Notes: generated by a model not told the origin, from the letters alone. A stretch of 64,000 bases of DNA from Paenibacillus jilunlii (GCF_900102965.1 NZ_FNGM01000020.1:53271-117270); one strand, 5' to 3'. Shown: positions 17,143-26,843, counted from the first letter of the stretch. A program made the numbers and translations.

Positions 17143-17952
17143 TTAGATCCCGGGAATCACATTGCGCTTATGCGCGGTTCTCCGGTAGAAATTCTCCAGT
17201 TTCTTCGCCGCTTCAGGGCTGACGGTTTTGCCCTCCAGGTAATCGCTGTTCTCCTCATAGGTGATGCCAAGCTCCGCTTCATCCGTCTGCCCAGGCCACA
17301 GGCCAGCTGTCGGCGCTTTGGTGACAATATCCGCAGGCACTCCGAGGAATGCAGCCAACTGGCGCACCTGGCGCTTATTCAGCGAAGACAGCGGTGTAAT
17401 ATCCACGGCACCATCCCCCCATTTGGTATAGAAGCCGGTTATAGCTTCAGAAGCATGATCTGTTCCCACTACCAGCAGATTGTTCTCAAAAGCGAGCGCA
17501 TACTGCATTACCATGCGTGTTCTTGCCTTTACATTGCCTTTACCCTGATGGGTGATGTGGCGGTGCTGTCCAAGCGATTTCAGGCTGTGTTCCACCTCAA
17601 GGGCGATCTCGTTGACCGCTTCCTCGATGTTGGTCTCTACCTTATGCGTTAATCCAAACGCCTCAGCTACCGCATAGCTGTGCGCAATATCCTCCTGTTC
17701 GCCATAAGGCTGAAAAACACCAAGCGTTATATAGTCTTTGCCTTCCCCGGCTGTAAGCTCGTCCGTAGCCCGTTTGCACAGACCCGCGGCAACCGCACTG
17801 TCTACTCCTCCGCTGATTGCAATCAGCAGACCGCCCGCCCCTGCTTCCAGCACATATGCTTTCAAAAAATCCACCCGTTTCCGGACCTCTGCCTCCACAT
17901 CAATGGAGGGCTTAACACCAAGGGCGGCAATAATTTCGTTCTGCATACTCAA
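17143..17952 (-). CDS. nadE: NH3-dependent NAD+ synthetase
   Basis: Amidates nicotinic acid adenine dinucleotide to NAD+ using ammonia and ATP. The ATP-pyrophosphatase P-loop SGGVDSA is at 46-52. The 269-residue length is that of the ammonia-dependent Bacillus form, without a glutaminase domain. The start is TTG at 17952, which lies 7 nt after GGGGTG and gives the MSMQ- N-terminus found in Bacillus NadE; an ATG two codons later is the alternative. It is downstream of the bacilliredoxin gene but separated from it by a terminator. Confidence 0.95.
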   Translation of the reverse strand: MSMQNEIIAALGVKPSIDVEAEVRKRVDFLKAYVLEAGAGGLLIAISGGVDSAVAAGLCKRATDELTAGEGKDYITLGVFQPYGEQEDIAHSYAVAEAFGLTHKVETNIEEAVNEIALEVEHSLKSLGQHRHITHQGKGNVKARTRMVMQYALAFENNLLVVGTDHASEAITGFYTKWGDGAVDITPLSSLNKRQVRQLAAFLGVPADIVTKAPTAGLWPGQTDEAELGITYEENSDYLEGKTVSPEAAKKLENFYRRTAHKRNVIPGI

Positions 17953-17996
17953 GTGCGTACACCCCGTTTCACAGTATATCTGCGTTTATTCTACTT

Positions 17997-18042
17997 ATAA
18001 AAAATCCCGCAGACATCCGGACTTCCGGCAGCCTGCGGGACT
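17997..18042 (-). terminator. Terminator of the bacilliredoxin gene
   Basis: TCCCGCAG (18005-18012) pairs with CTGCGGGA (18033-18040). On the minus strand the stem is followed by a T-run (TTTTTTA). Confidence 0.8.
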
Positions 18043-18063
18043 CAAGTAAAGACCAGCCTTATT

Positions 18064-18498
18064 TTATTGGCACAGGCGGTTGAATACATCCTTCAGCTCA
18101 GCCGCGATTTCGGCAGCTGAACGGTCTTCGACCCCATGGCGTTCGATGAAGTGAACAAGCTCTCCATCCTTCATCAGCGCGATCGAAGGCGAAGAAGGCG
18201 GATACGGTGCAAAGTACTCACGCGCTTTAGCTGTAGCTTCTTTCTCTTGACCGGCGAACACGGTATACAGGTGATCCGGCAGAATCTCATTCTGCAGCGC
18301 CTGGGCCACGCCCGGACGGCATTGACCGGCTGCACAGCCGCAGACCGAATTCACAACAACAAGCGTTGTTCCCTTGGAGTCAGGAAGAACTGCTTCCACC
18401 TCTTCTGGAGTCAACAGCTCCTTAAATCCGATGCTTGTCAGATCATCGCGCATCGGCTGGATGGAATCCTTCATATATTGATTAAATGACATGGACAT
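18064..18498 (-). CDS. Bacilliredoxin, BrxA/BrxB (YphP/YqiW) family
   Basis: A 144-residue thioredoxin-fold protein that removes bacillithiol from mixed disulfides on proteins. The active site is the unusual CXC motif, VCGC (Cys53, Cys55), in the conserved context LVVVNSVCGCAAG. The later VFAGQEKEATAKAREYF and PPSSPS segments also fit the family. I start at ATG 18498 behind AAAGGAGA; a GTG at 18507 sits on top of that site. Its presence implies a bacillithiol-producing organism. Confidence 0.93.
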   Translation of the reverse strand: MSMSFNQYMKDSIQPMRDDLTSIGFKELLTPEEVEAVLPDSKGTTLVVVNSVCGCAAGQCRPGVAQALQNEILPDHLYTVFAGQEKEATAKAREYFAPYPPSSPSIALMKDGELVHFIERHGVEDRSAAEIAAELKDVFNRLCQ

Positions 18499-18625
18499 TC
18501 TGTGCACTCTCCTTTATCCTTCTATATTTGTCAGACCACGTTGCAGCAGGATTTACTAACTTTATTATACATACATACTCTGTGAAAGCAAGCGGCAGCA
18601 GCTCCATTTTCCGTAATCAGGAACA

Positions 18626-20404
18626 CTATAGCTGTGAGGGGAAATCAGAGCGCTCCTTGGTGGCGGCAGCCTGCTGCCTGCCCTCCTGCCCGTAAGGAAA
18701 AGAAACGATAAACGCCGTACCTTTCCCCTCCTGGGATTCTACTCTGATGCTGCCCTGATGCCGCTCAGCAATGCTCAGACACAGCGGAAGGCCCAGGCCC
18801 GTACCTTGGTTTTTTGTGGTGTAAAAAGGTACAAACAGCTTCTCCAGCTGGCTCTGCGGAATACCGCTGCCTGTATCCTGTATAATCAGTTCCACCTTAT
18901 TCTCGGTAAAACGCGTCTCCAGAAGCAGTTCCCCTTTAGGTTCCATCGCTTCCATCCCGTTTCGGGCCAGATTAAGAATCAGCTGCTTGATTTCCCTGGG
19001 GTTGAGCTGAAGCAGCGGAAGGGATGGACATAATCTCAGCTCCACGCTTTGGCCGCGGAGATTCGCGTCGGCCCAGAGAAGCGGGGCGAGTTCTTTTATA
19101 ATATGATGCAGCTGAACAGGCTCCTTGTCAGAAATCCGGCTCTGCGCAAGGGAGAGAAAGTCATTAATAATATCGTTGGCCCGGTCCAGTTCCTCTATGA
19201 CAATCTGATAGTATGAGTCCATTTCCCCGGGGCTTTTCTCCCGCATAAGCTGCAGAAATCCGCGTACCACGGCCATAGGATTGCGGATTTCATGTGTAAT
19301 TCCCGCTGCCATCTGGCCGACCAGGGTTAGCCGCTCTACATTGTCCAGTTCGCTGCGGAACTTTTCTTCTTCGGTAAGGTCCTGGACAGTCAAAACCCGG
19401 CCAGCTGATCCTCCTCCCACTCCATGGTGCAGAGGCGCTGAGAATACATTGTAGGTTCTGGAGTCATACTGTACTTTCTCGTTATACCGTTGTTTGCTGA
19501 ACCCGCTTTCTCTCATACGCTTTAGGGCCTCCCCGTTAACCTCTTGGAGGAGCAGCCGTTCTACCTGCTGGCCTACAATAGCCTCCCTTGTAATGTTCGG
19601 CTCATGCTGCCGGAAGAGGTTCAGCATACAATCATTAAGCTCCGTTACATACCCCATATCGTCAAGTAGCATAATACTGACAGGGACTACATTGGTGATC
19701 TGCTGCAGCTTCTCCGATTCCCGTTCGAATTTCTCAGAAATCCCTTTCATTTTCTCCTGAGTCTGCAGCCTGTCCCAAGCGGTTTCGATAAAGTATAACA
19801 AGCCGCCTCCCAAGATAACCGGAACAAGCAGGTAGAACAATGCCACTGCCATTTCTTTGGACGAAGTATCGTACAGGCTGGGGCCATACATTTTTGGCGC
19901 AAGGACAATAAACATCATGCTCGGGAACAGAACACTCCAGAGGATGAAAATTTTGCCCATAACTTTTTCGCTCTTAAAAGGCTTCGCCATGCCAAACAGC
20001 AGCGGATACAGCAGCACGCCTGTGTTCAGCACCAGATTGCTGAGGCCGGGAGGCTCCGAGAATAATACAGTGCACAGTATAAAAAAAACAGCCAGGCTGA
20101 CCCCCGAGCGGAAGCCGGCATACAGGATGCCGATATAAGCGGGTATCATCGCTAAATTCAGATAGATTGCATCAAACAGGGTTGTGGACAGAACCATGCA
20201 GAATACAATGCTTAGGGCACAACTGATTATTAAAAAGGATTGGTCATCCAGGAACCTTTCGTTCCTTCGCACGATATAACCTTGATCAATCCACCATTGA
20301 AACATACACAGAAAGGAGCAAGCCGCTGTAATTTGCAATAAAATATCCTTTACCGCATAAATAATTGAAATCACTCCCCTAATTGGACAAATTACCCTAT
20401 TCAC
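18626..20404 (-). CDS. Membrane PAS sensor histidine kinase (orphan)
   Basis: About 590 residues. Roughly six transmembrane helices fill residues ~10-215, in an arrangement like the 5TM-LytS/KinB type sensors. A coiled linker and PAS domain (~225-345) follow, then HisKA with phospho-His371 (GITHEIRNPMAVVRG), then HATPase_c with N box NLARNGMEAM and G boxes DTGSGI and GTGLGL. No response regulator is adjacent, which resembles sporulation phosphorelay kinases; that role is inference. The GTG at 20404 has no evident ribosome-binding site, so the start could lie ~10-14 codons inward. It is divergent from the HI0933-type flavoprotein. Confidence 0.85.
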   Translation of the reverse strand: MNRVICPIRGVISIIYAVKDILLQITAACSFLCMFQWWIDQGYIVRRNERFLDDQSFLIISCALSIVFCMVLSTTLFDAIYLNLAMIPAYIGILYAGFRSGVSLAVFFILCTVLFSEPPGLSNLVLNTGVLLYPLLFGMAKPFKSEKVMGKIFILWSVLFPSMMFIVLAPKMYGPSLYDTSSKEMAVALFYLLVPVILGGGLLYFIETAWDRLQTQEKMKGISEKFERESEKLQQITNVVPVSIMLLDDMGYVTELNDCMLNLFRQHEPNITREAIVGQQVERLLLQEVNGEALKRMRESGFSKQRYNEKVQYDSRTYNVFSAPLHHGVGGGSAGRVLTVQDLTEEEKFRSELDNVERLTLVGQMAAGITHEIRNPMAVVRGFLQLMREKSPGEMDSYYQIVIEELDRANDIINDFLSLAQSRISDKEPVQLHHIIKELAPLLWADANLRGQSVELRLCPSLPLLQLNPREIKQLILNLARNGMEAMEPKGELLLETRFTENKVELIIQDTGSGIPQSQLEKLFVPFYTTKNQGTGLGLPLCLSIAERHQGSIRVESQEGKGTAFIVSFPYGQEGRQQAAATKERSDFPSQL

Positions 20405-20551
20405 ATTGATTAAAGCACACCCGCGCTATCCTGACAATGTAAATCCCAGCGCCAATGTCCGGCTTTCTGGCCCCAGCCGTAGCCTTAATGGTATGATGCC
20501 GTTAGAAGGCACAGATCGCACCATGCTTTTAACATGTAAAGGAGCAGATTT

Positions 20552-21823
20552 ATGAGCGGCAACTATGATGTAATTATTATCGGAGGCGGACCTTCCGGGC
20601 TTATGGCCAGTGTAGCAGCAGCGGAGCATGGAGCTGCAGTTCTGCTGGTAGACAAAGGCTCCAAGCTTGGCCGGAAGCTGGGGATCTCCGGCGGCGGCCG
20701 CTGCAATGTGACCAATGTCAAGGAAACCGCTGAACTGATATCCCATATTCCCGGCAACGGGCGCTTTTTGTACAGCGCGTTTGATCATTTCAACAATCTG
20801 GATATTATTGAATTTTTTGAGAATCTCGGCATAGCTCTGAAGGAAGAAGACAATGGGCGTATGTTTCCCGTCTCTGACAAGGCCTCAAGCGTCGTGTCCG
20901 CGCTCATCCGCAAGGTGCGCAACCTGGGCGTGCAGATTATGACGGACAGCCCGGTGGCGGAGGTTCTCTATGGAAATAGCAGTGTGGAAGGCATCCGGTT
21001 AACCTCGGGCAGAACACTCAGCGCCAGCGCCGTAGTCATTGCCACCGGCGGCAAATCTGTTCCTCAGACTGGCTCTACCGGGGATGGCTATCCATGGGCT
21101 GAAGCCGCCGGACACACTATTACGGAGCTGTTCCCCACGGAAGTGCCCATCCTGTCGCGGGAGGGGTGGATCAAGTCAGGAGAGCTTCAGGGATTGTCCC
21201 TGCGGGATGTGACGCTCACGGTCTGGAATCCCAAAGGCAAGCGGGTCATTGCCCACCGGGGCGATATGATCTTCACCCATTTTGGACTCTCCGGTCCGAT
21301 TGCACTGCGCTGCAGCCAGTTCCTGCGCCAGGTCCAGCGCAAATCCGGGATAGATACCGTAGAGCTGTCCATTGACCTTTTCCCCGGCCTGAACCCGCAG
21401 GAGATGGAAGAACAGCTGCAGAATAAGCTGGAGCTGGAGCCGAAGAAGGCGATCCGCAACTCACTGAAGGGATTGCTGCCGGAGCGAATGATTCCCCTGC
21501 TGCTGGCCAAAGCGGGGCTGGATGGCGACACCACCGGGCATCATCTGCCCAAAAGCGGGCTGCAGGCGCTCGCGGCACTTCTGAAGCGGATGCCGGTTCA
21601 GGTGTATGGCACCCGCTCCCTGGAGGAAGCCTTCGTCACCGGCGGTGGCGTCAACCTGAAGGAAATCGATCCACGGACCATGGAATCCAAGCTGATGCCC
21701 GGCCTGTTCTTCTGCGGTGAAATAATGGATATTCACGGTTATACCGGCGGATACAATATTACCGCAGCCTTCTCCACAGGATATACAGCGGGCAAGCATG
21801 CGGCTGAGCAGTACCGGAAATAA
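20552..21823 (+). CDS. HI0933-family (YtfP/YhiN-like) flavoprotein
   Basis: A 423-residue FAD-dependent oxidoreductase. The N-terminal dinucleotide fold is VIIIGGGPSGLMASVAAA, followed by the family signature GRKLGISGGGRCNVTN. A C-terminal FAD motif (MPGLFFCGEIMDIHGYTGGYN) completes the binding site. The reaction of this widespread family is not well established. The ATG follows AAAGGAG. The tandem hairpin repeat begins a few tens of bases past its stop. Confidence 0.9.
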   Translation: MSGNYDVIIIGGGPSGLMASVAAAEHGAAVLLVDKGSKLGRKLGISGGGRCNVTNVKETAELISHIPGNGRFLYSAFDHFNNLDIIEFFENLGIALKEEDNGRMFPVSDKASSVVSALIRKVRNLGVQIMTDSPVAEVLYGNSSVEGIRLTSGRTLSASAVVIATGGKSVPQTGSTGDGYPWAEAAGHTITELFPTEVPILSREGWIKSGELQGLSLRDVTLTVWNPKGKRVIAHRGDMIFTHFGLSGPIALRCSQFLRQVQRKSGIDTVELSIDLFPGLNPQEMEEQLQNKLELEPKKAIRNSLKGLLPERMIPLLLAKAGLDGDTTGHHLPKSGLQALAALLKRMPVQVYGTRSLEEAFVTGGGVNLKEIDPRTMESKLMPGLFFCGEIMDIHGYTGGYNITAAFSTGYTAGKHAAEQYRK

Positions 21824-21843
21824 GCTGAACTCAAAGAGCAAAT

Positions 21844-22045
21844 TGACCGGCCGCGCTCCAGCAACGGCATTTCTGCCGTTGTTTCTGGCAAACCGGTCGG
21901 ACGCGCTTCAACAACGGTATTTCTGCCGTTGTTTCTGGGCAAACCGGTCGGACGCGCTTTAACAACGGTATTTCTGCCGTTGTTTCGGAGCAAACCAACC
22001 GACGGCGCTTCTACAACGGCATTTCTGCTGTTGTTCGACACAAGT
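21844..22045. repeat. Tandem array of four 50-51 bp hairpin units
   Basis: Units begin with CAACGGYA at 21862, 21912, 21963 and 22014 (periods 50, 51, 51). Each holds an 8-bp stem with a TTTC loop: CAACGGCA-TTTC-TGCCGTTG. Changes within stems are mostly wobble-compatible. The linker is TTTCTGGCAAACCGGTCGG-like. The array lies in the 3' region of the flavoprotein gene, before the terminator. Confidence 0.85.
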
Positions 22046-22080
22046 TCGTCCTCAGGTCAGAGAAACAAACCATATTCTAA

Positions 22081-22125
22081 ACAACAAGCCAGCCTCCTAT
22101 TGTTCAGGAGGCTGGCTTGTTTGGG
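22081..22125. terminator. Bidirectional terminator between flavoprotein and ecsB
   Basis: A perfect 15-bp stem (22084-22098 with 22106-22120) with a 7-nt loop and flanking A and T tracts lies between convergent genes. Confidence 0.9.
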
Positions 22126-22256
22126 TATTGTACACTCCCTTCTCGGGGTGTGCTTATTAGAACAGGAAAATTCATTACCTAAAACCGGGTTTGAAATTCC
22201 CCAATGTCCAGATCATCCGTAACTCCGGTGAATCTTCAGACCTCTGGCCGAGGTTG

Positions 22257-23507
22257 TTATCTGGCAAAACGGAACGCGCTGAACATATTAGCGATGAGGT
22301 ATCCGGCTATGCCGCCAACAGGAATGAACAGCACCAGCCCCAGCCAGCCATAGAGCTGCACACAGATTACCGCCGAGCAGAGCAGGGCAAACGGCAGCAG
22401 CAGCAGCGGCAGCGTCTTTGAGCCAGCCGCTGCCTTCTGTTCTTTGGTGAACGGTAAAATCCCGATGTAGTCATCCCCGGAGAACAGCAGCCAGAAGGAG
22501 GACAGCCAGTACGACATCAACGCGACCAGCAGTGCGAAGATCAGCCACTTCAATAAGGAAGGAACAATAAACACCGCTATCAGCCCCACACCGGTAAACG
22601 ACAGATACAGCTTCAAATGGGCCGGGTTCCGCACCAATGCCTTGATGGCCGCCGCTGTGAACCGGCTCTCTGGTGTCTTGGACTTCAGCAACGGCTGCGA
22701 TTTGCGGAAAATCCACGGTTTGTAGCGTGTAGGCCGCGGTTTATCGAGCACCCCGCGCAGCAGCAGCGCAGCGATTCTCATCCGCTGCTTGTAGTCCTCG
22801 CGCACATCATTCATGAAGGTGCCGCGCAGCCGCAAGCGATAGCGGATGGCCCAGACCGTCACAGCTGCAAACACTGCTGTTACAAGCAGCAGCAGCGGCG
22901 GGCTGTCTTTCCAGTACAAGCCGGCCCGGATATAGATGGCGCAGGGCACGGTTACCGCAGGAATCAGCCACAGCCAGCGGCGGAAGCCCTGGCGCTGGAC
23001 TTTCACAATATGCCCCAGCAGCTTAACGCACCAGCTGCAGGCAAGCGTCATAACAAGCAGCGCCCAGGCTGCCGCCGGACTGAAGCCGTAGCCCCGCACG
23101 ATGAAGGGCAGCAGAATGGCATATACGGCTGCCATTTTAAGAGATGTAACTGCCAGACTGTAGACCGTCCCCCGCAGCACAATCGTTCTGATCCAGCTCT
23201 CCCGCTGCCTGAGGAACAGCAGATCCCCTTCCTGGAGCAGGAGAACCAATCCGCCGTTGGCGATGAAAATAGACATCAGGACGAGGATCAATGCAAACGG
23301 CAAATCTGCGGTCCAGGAGGGTAACTCATGGTTCCAGAAGCCATAGTAAAAACGTCCGCCCAGCAGACCCCCGGGAATAATAATATACAGCAGCACCGTC
23401 CAGTCCGCAGCCGTGCGGATGATTGCCGATTGCTCACGAAAGTGGGATAACAGCCGCCGCTTGAACAGCTTCGGGGCAGCGGGAAAAGCAAATGCTCCTC
23501 TGCTCAT
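22257..23507 (-). CDS. ecsB: ABC transporter permease, EcsB family
   Basis: A 416-residue polytopic membrane protein. The N-terminal segment (RRLLSHFREQSAIIRTAADWTVLLYIIIPGG) and the pattern of 9-10 hydrophobic helices match EcsB. Its start codon overlaps the ecsA stop in an ATGA, so the two are translationally coupled. In Bacillus the Ecs transporter affects secretion, competence and regulated intramembrane proteolysis; the substrate is uncertain. Confidence 0.88.
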   Translation of the reverse strand: MSRGAFAFPAAPKLFKRRLLSHFREQSAIIRTAADWTVLLYIIIPGGLLGGRFYYGFWNHELPSWTADLPFALILVLMSIFIANGGLVLLLQEGDLLFLRQRESWIRTIVLRGTVYSLAVTSLKMAAVYAILLPFIVRGYGFSPAAAWALLVMTLACSWCVKLLGHIVKVQRQGFRRWLWLIPAVTVPCAIYIRAGLYWKDSPPLLLLVTAVFAAVTVWAIRYRLRLRGTFMNDVREDYKQRMRIAALLLRGVLDKPRPTRYKPWIFRKSQPLLKSKTPESRFTAAAIKALVRNPAHLKLYLSFTGVGLIAVFIVPSLLKWLIFALLVALMSYWLSSFWLLFSGDDYIGILPFTKEQKAAAGSKTLPLLLLPFALLCSAVICVQLYGWLGLVLFIPVGGIAGYLIANMFSAFRFAR

Positions 23508-24277
23508 GTCAATTCATCGAAGCAATCAAACAACGAAGCCTCCGGCAATCCCGCCTTGGCGCGGATGTCTTCCAGTGTACCCGTAGCTGTCATTCTCCCT
23601 CCGGAGATCAGCACAAAGCTGTCACAGATCTTCTCGGCGGTGTCCAGCACGTGCGTGGACATCAGCACTCCGGCTCCGCGTCTGCGCTCCGCTTCCAGCA
23701 GCCGCAGGAAATCCTTGGTGGCACGCGGGTCCAGGCCGATGAACGGCTCGTCCACAATATAAATGTCAGGCTGGACCAGGAAGCCCAGCATCAGCATCAT
23801 TTTTTGCTTCATGCCCTTGGAGAAGCCTGCCGGAAGATCATTGCGCACTTGTTCCATGCCAAACTGTGACAAAAGCTTCTCTGCAGTAGCTTCAAAAGTC
23901 TCGTAGGACAAACCATAAGCGGCAGCAGCCAGATCCAGATGCTCCCACAGTGTCAGATCCTCATAGAATACCGGCTGCTCCGGCACGTAGGCATAAGACT
24001 TGTTCGCTCCGCCGAGCTTCACCTGGGCTTTGGCATGCTTCAGCAGCCCAAGCAGTGTCTTAATGGTGGTGCTCTTCCCGGCTCCGTTCGGGCCGATTAA
24101 ACCCAGCAGCTGGCCTTGCTGCACTTGGAAGGAGATATTGCTTATTCTCCTATCGCCAGCTTCATAACCCGCCTCTTCAATATAGACATCCAGTACGGTA
24201 TCCCGCTCCGCACTCTCCTGTTCTCTGTCTCCGGCCGCTTCAAGCTCCGGCCCCTGCGGCGCTTCCGTTTCTTCCAT
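23504..24277 (-). CDS. ecsA: ABC transporter ATP-binding protein, EcsA family
   Basis: The Walker A is GPNGAGKST, the ABC signature is FSKGMKQK, a degenerate form usual for EcsA, and the Walker B is IYIVDEPFIGLDP. The switch His is in STHVLDTAE. I start at ATG 24277, because GGAG lies 6 nt upstream; a longer frame from 24289 has no room for a ribosome-binding site. The ~35-residue acidic N-terminal leader (Glu/Gln-rich) before the ABC domain is longer than in Bacillus EcsA. It is the first gene of the ecsAB pair. Confidence 0.9.
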   Translation of the reverse strand: MEETEAPQGPELEAAGDREQESAERDTVLDVYIEEAGYEAGDRRISNISFQVQQGQLLGLIGPNGAGKSTTIKTLLGLLKHAKAQVKLGGANKSYAYVPEQPVFYEDLTLWEHLDLAAAAYGLSYETFEATAEKLLSQFGMEQVRNDLPAGFSKGMKQKMMLMLGFLVQPDIYIVDEPFIGLDPRATKDFLRLLEAERRRGAGVLMSTHVLDTAEKICDSFVLISGGRMTATGTLEDIRAKAGLPEASLFDCFDELT

Positions 24278-24590
24278 ACAGCTCTCCATCTCCTAAACAA
24301 TAATAGCTTTGGTAGTGCCGGATCATTCCGGTAATCCGATCATATCACCCTCAGCCAGCGTGTACCAGCCTAGGCCAGACGACAGCAGAGTTAACCCGCA
24401 GGCCAGAATTTTCACAATTTATCTGCACGCTCAAAAAATTGTTTGATTTTTAATAATTAAAAGTGTGCTCATTGTGACAAATCACATGTTCATTATCCAT
24501 TCTTTGACGTATTGTAAAGCTAGATCAACAAAATCAGGATTCCATACCGTGTGGGCCAGCCTGCACGATTAACAATAGAGGTGGAGAAGC
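24278..24590. other. Divergent intergenic region between ecsA and a MarR gene
   Basis: A 313-bp AT-rich stretch without a gene. It includes a CRP/FNR-like dyad, TGTGACAAATCACA (24473-24486), and a TTGACG box near 24513 without a convincing -10. Confidence 0.5.
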
Positions 24591-25058
24591 ATGATACAAT
24601 CCTATGAACGCGACACTCAATTGACACTGCATTTGTACCGGGTTTTTGCCAAGTCCTTCAAGAGCATTAACGAGCATGCCGTAACCGGCAGCAAGATCGA
24701 AGGCTTCAATCCTACAGCTTTTGCCGTCATGGAGGTCCTCTATTACAAGGGACCGCAGCCTATCCAGCAGATCGGTGCCAAGCTGCTGCTCCAGAGCGGC
24801 AACGTTACGTACGTGATCGACAAGCTGGAAGAGCGCGGCTATCTGCAGCGCAAGCCCTGCCCAAGCGACCGGCGGGTGATCTTTGCCGAGTTGACCTCAG
24901 AGGGCGAACGTCTCATGAACGAAATGTATCCGAAATATTCTGAACGACTGCATCTGGCATTTAGCGGACTTAGCGATGAAGAGAAGGAACAGATGATCAC
25001 CCTGCTTAAGAAGATGGGCCTGCAGGCAGAGAAGCTCTCCCCGCTGCCCCGTAAGTAG
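24591..25058 (+). CDS. MarR-family transcriptional regulator (MhqR-like)
   Basis: A 155-residue dimeric winged-helix repressor. The recognition region is QIGAKLLLQSGNVTYVIDKLEERG followed by the wing DRRVIFAELTSEG. The overall pattern (FNPTAFAVMEVLYYKGPQPIQQIG) resembles the MhqR/YkvE subgroup that responds to quinones. The ATG follows GAGGTGG. It is convergent with the efflux gene at 25200, which may or may not be its target. Confidence 0.88.
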   Translation: MIQSYERDTQLTLHLYRVFAKSFKSINEHAVTGSKIEGFNPTAFAVMEVLYYKGPQPIQQIGAKLLLQSGNVTYVIDKLEERGYLQRKPCPSDRRVIFAELTSEGERLMNEMYPKYSERLHLAFSGLSDEEKEQMITLLKKMGLQAEKLSPLPRK

Positions 25059-25122
25059 AATTAAGGCCACAACGGTTGTGAATCGTTTCACGTTCCAAGG
25101 CATTCCTTGCTTATACAGACAG

Positions 25123-25170
25123 AAACCGGCTGCGCACTCCTGTTCAAGGGAGACACAGCCGGTTTTGTGT
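25123..25170. terminator. Bidirectional terminator between MarR and MFS genes
   Basis: AAACCGGCTG (25123-25132) pairs with CAGCCGGTTT (25156-25165), followed by TGTGT. It separates convergent genes. Confidence 0.85.
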
Positions 25171-25199
25171 GCTTGTTACAGCTTGTGCGGTGACATCAC

Positions 25200-26717
25200 T
25201 TAGACTTCCTTCAGAGCAGCAGGCTCCTCCTTCAGTGAAGGCACGCCTTTACGCAGTCCAAAAGCAATCAGCAGCGACAAGACCGCGAATACTGCCATCA
25301 CGATGAAAAGCGAATGCAGACCGCCCTCCAGCGCACTTTTCAGGCTGCCCCAGGCTTCACTTGAAAGTGCACTCTCCCCCTGCGGATGAAGCAGCTGATT
25401 GACATCGGTGCCAGCTTCAGCAGAGCCCGGAGCCCCATCCAGCCGCCACTTCACATTCAAATTCAGCCAGGAGCCAAAAATCGCTACCCCCACCGTCTGT
25501 CCAAGTGAACGGGTAAAGGTATTCAGCGCTGTAGAGGCCCCCCGCTGGCTATGCTCAACGGAGGACTGGGCAATAATGGTGAACACGATAGAGGCATAAC
25601 CGAAGCCCACTCCACAGGCCAGCATCAGGCTGAGGAGCAGCAGCTGCGGGGATTCCGCCGTCATAAATACCAGGCCACCAGCCCCCAGAACAATTAATGA
25701 AAGACCCAGCACGCCCGTCTGGCGGGAACCGGAGCGCAGAATCATTCTCCCGCCAGCGAACGAGCCAAGTACCCAGCCTACAGACATCGGAGCCAGCAGC
25801 AGGCCCGACAGGGCTGCACTCCCGCCGGTCACCCCCTGCACCCACAGCGGCACATAGGTCGTTAATCCGATAATCAACGTGCTCACAAGCAGATTGGCTC
25901 CGGTAGAAACCGCAATATTACGAATAGAGAATAGCCCGAGCGGCAGCATCGGCTCAGATGCACGGCGCTCCACCCGCCAGAAGATGACCAATACCGCGAC
26001 GGAAGCAGCTAACAGAAACAGCAGCAGTGGAGAAGACCACGGCAGGTTCTGGCCCCCGGTCGTCAGTCCGAAGAGAAGTGCCCCCATCCCCGCGGTGAAC
26101 AGCAGCACGCCGGGCAGGTCTAGCTTCGCCTTGCGCCGTACGTTTTCTTCCTTCAGGAAACGGGAGATGAAGACAATGGACAGCAGGCCAAAGGGCAGGT
26201 TGAACACGAATACCCAGCGCCAGCTCAAATAATCCACTACATAACCGCCAAGCAGCGGGCCTACCAGCGAAGAGATCCCCCAGACGGAGCTCAGCAGCCC
26301 TTGGGTTTTGGCCCGTTCCTGAAGGCTGTAAATATCCCCTATGATGGTAAAAGTCATCGGAATCAGCGCACCCGCTCCGATCCCCTGCAGACCGCGAAAC
26401 ACAATCAGCTGCTCCATACTCTGGGCCATACCGCACAGCAGCGAGCCTACTAGAAAAACAGCAACGCCGCCGATGAACACCGGCTTCCGGCCCATCAAAT
26501 CACTAAGCTTGCCGAAAATGGGCGTTGTCACTGCCATGGCCAGCAAATACGCGGTAAAGATCCAGCTCAGCCACTGCATCCCCTGAAAATCTCCCACTAT
26601 AGCCGGTCCGGCGGGCCCGGTAACCGTCCCTTCAATCGCCGCCAAAAAGGTAGCCAGCAGCACGCCGGTCAAGATAAGCTTACGTTCTTTTGTTCCTGGT
26701 GATATCAATGACTTCAA
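25200..26717 (-). CDS. MFS drug efflux transporter, DHA2 (EmrB/QacA) family
   Basis: A 505-residue protein with about 14 transmembrane helices. The conserved motif A between helices 2 and 3 is GKLSDLMGRKPVF; motif C-like SLVGPLLGGYVVDYLSWRW follows. In helix 1 the acidic residue is Glu (AAIEGTVTGPAGP) instead of the usual Asp. It uses proton motive force to export drugs or other hydrophobic compounds; the substrate is unknown. Confidence 0.9.
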   Translation of the reverse strand: MKSLISPGTKERKLILTGVLLATFLAAIEGTVTGPAGPAIVGDFQGMQWLSWIFTAYLLAMAVTTPIFGKLSDLMGRKPVFIGGVAVFLVGSLLCGMAQSMEQLIVFRGLQGIGAGALIPMTFTIIGDIYSLQERAKTQGLLSSVWGISSLVGPLLGGYVVDYLSWRWVFVFNLPFGLLSIVFISRFLKEENVRRKAKLDLPGVLLFTAGMGALLFGLTTGGQNLPWSSPLLLFLLAASVAVLVIFWRVERRASEPMLPLGLFSIRNIAVSTGANLLVSTLIIGLTTYVPLWVQGVTGGSAALSGLLLAPMSVGWVLGSFAGGRMILRSGSRQTGVLGLSLIVLGAGGLVFMTAESPQLLLLSLMLACGVGFGYASIVFTIIAQSSVEHSQRGASTALNTFTRSLGQTVGVAIFGSWLNLNVKWRLDGAPGSAEAGTDVNQLLHPQGESALSSEAWGSLKSALEGGLHSLFIVMAVFAVLSLLIAFGLRKGVPSLKEEPAALKEV

Positions 26718-26843
26718 ATCCTCTCTCTATGTATCACAAGCAGAAACGGCTTCGCCTTCTTCAATAGGGGTACCGTTCCAGCGAGAAATATAAGGATGAT
26801 TTGTGACGTGAAACATATAAATCCTTATATTTGAACAAACGCT

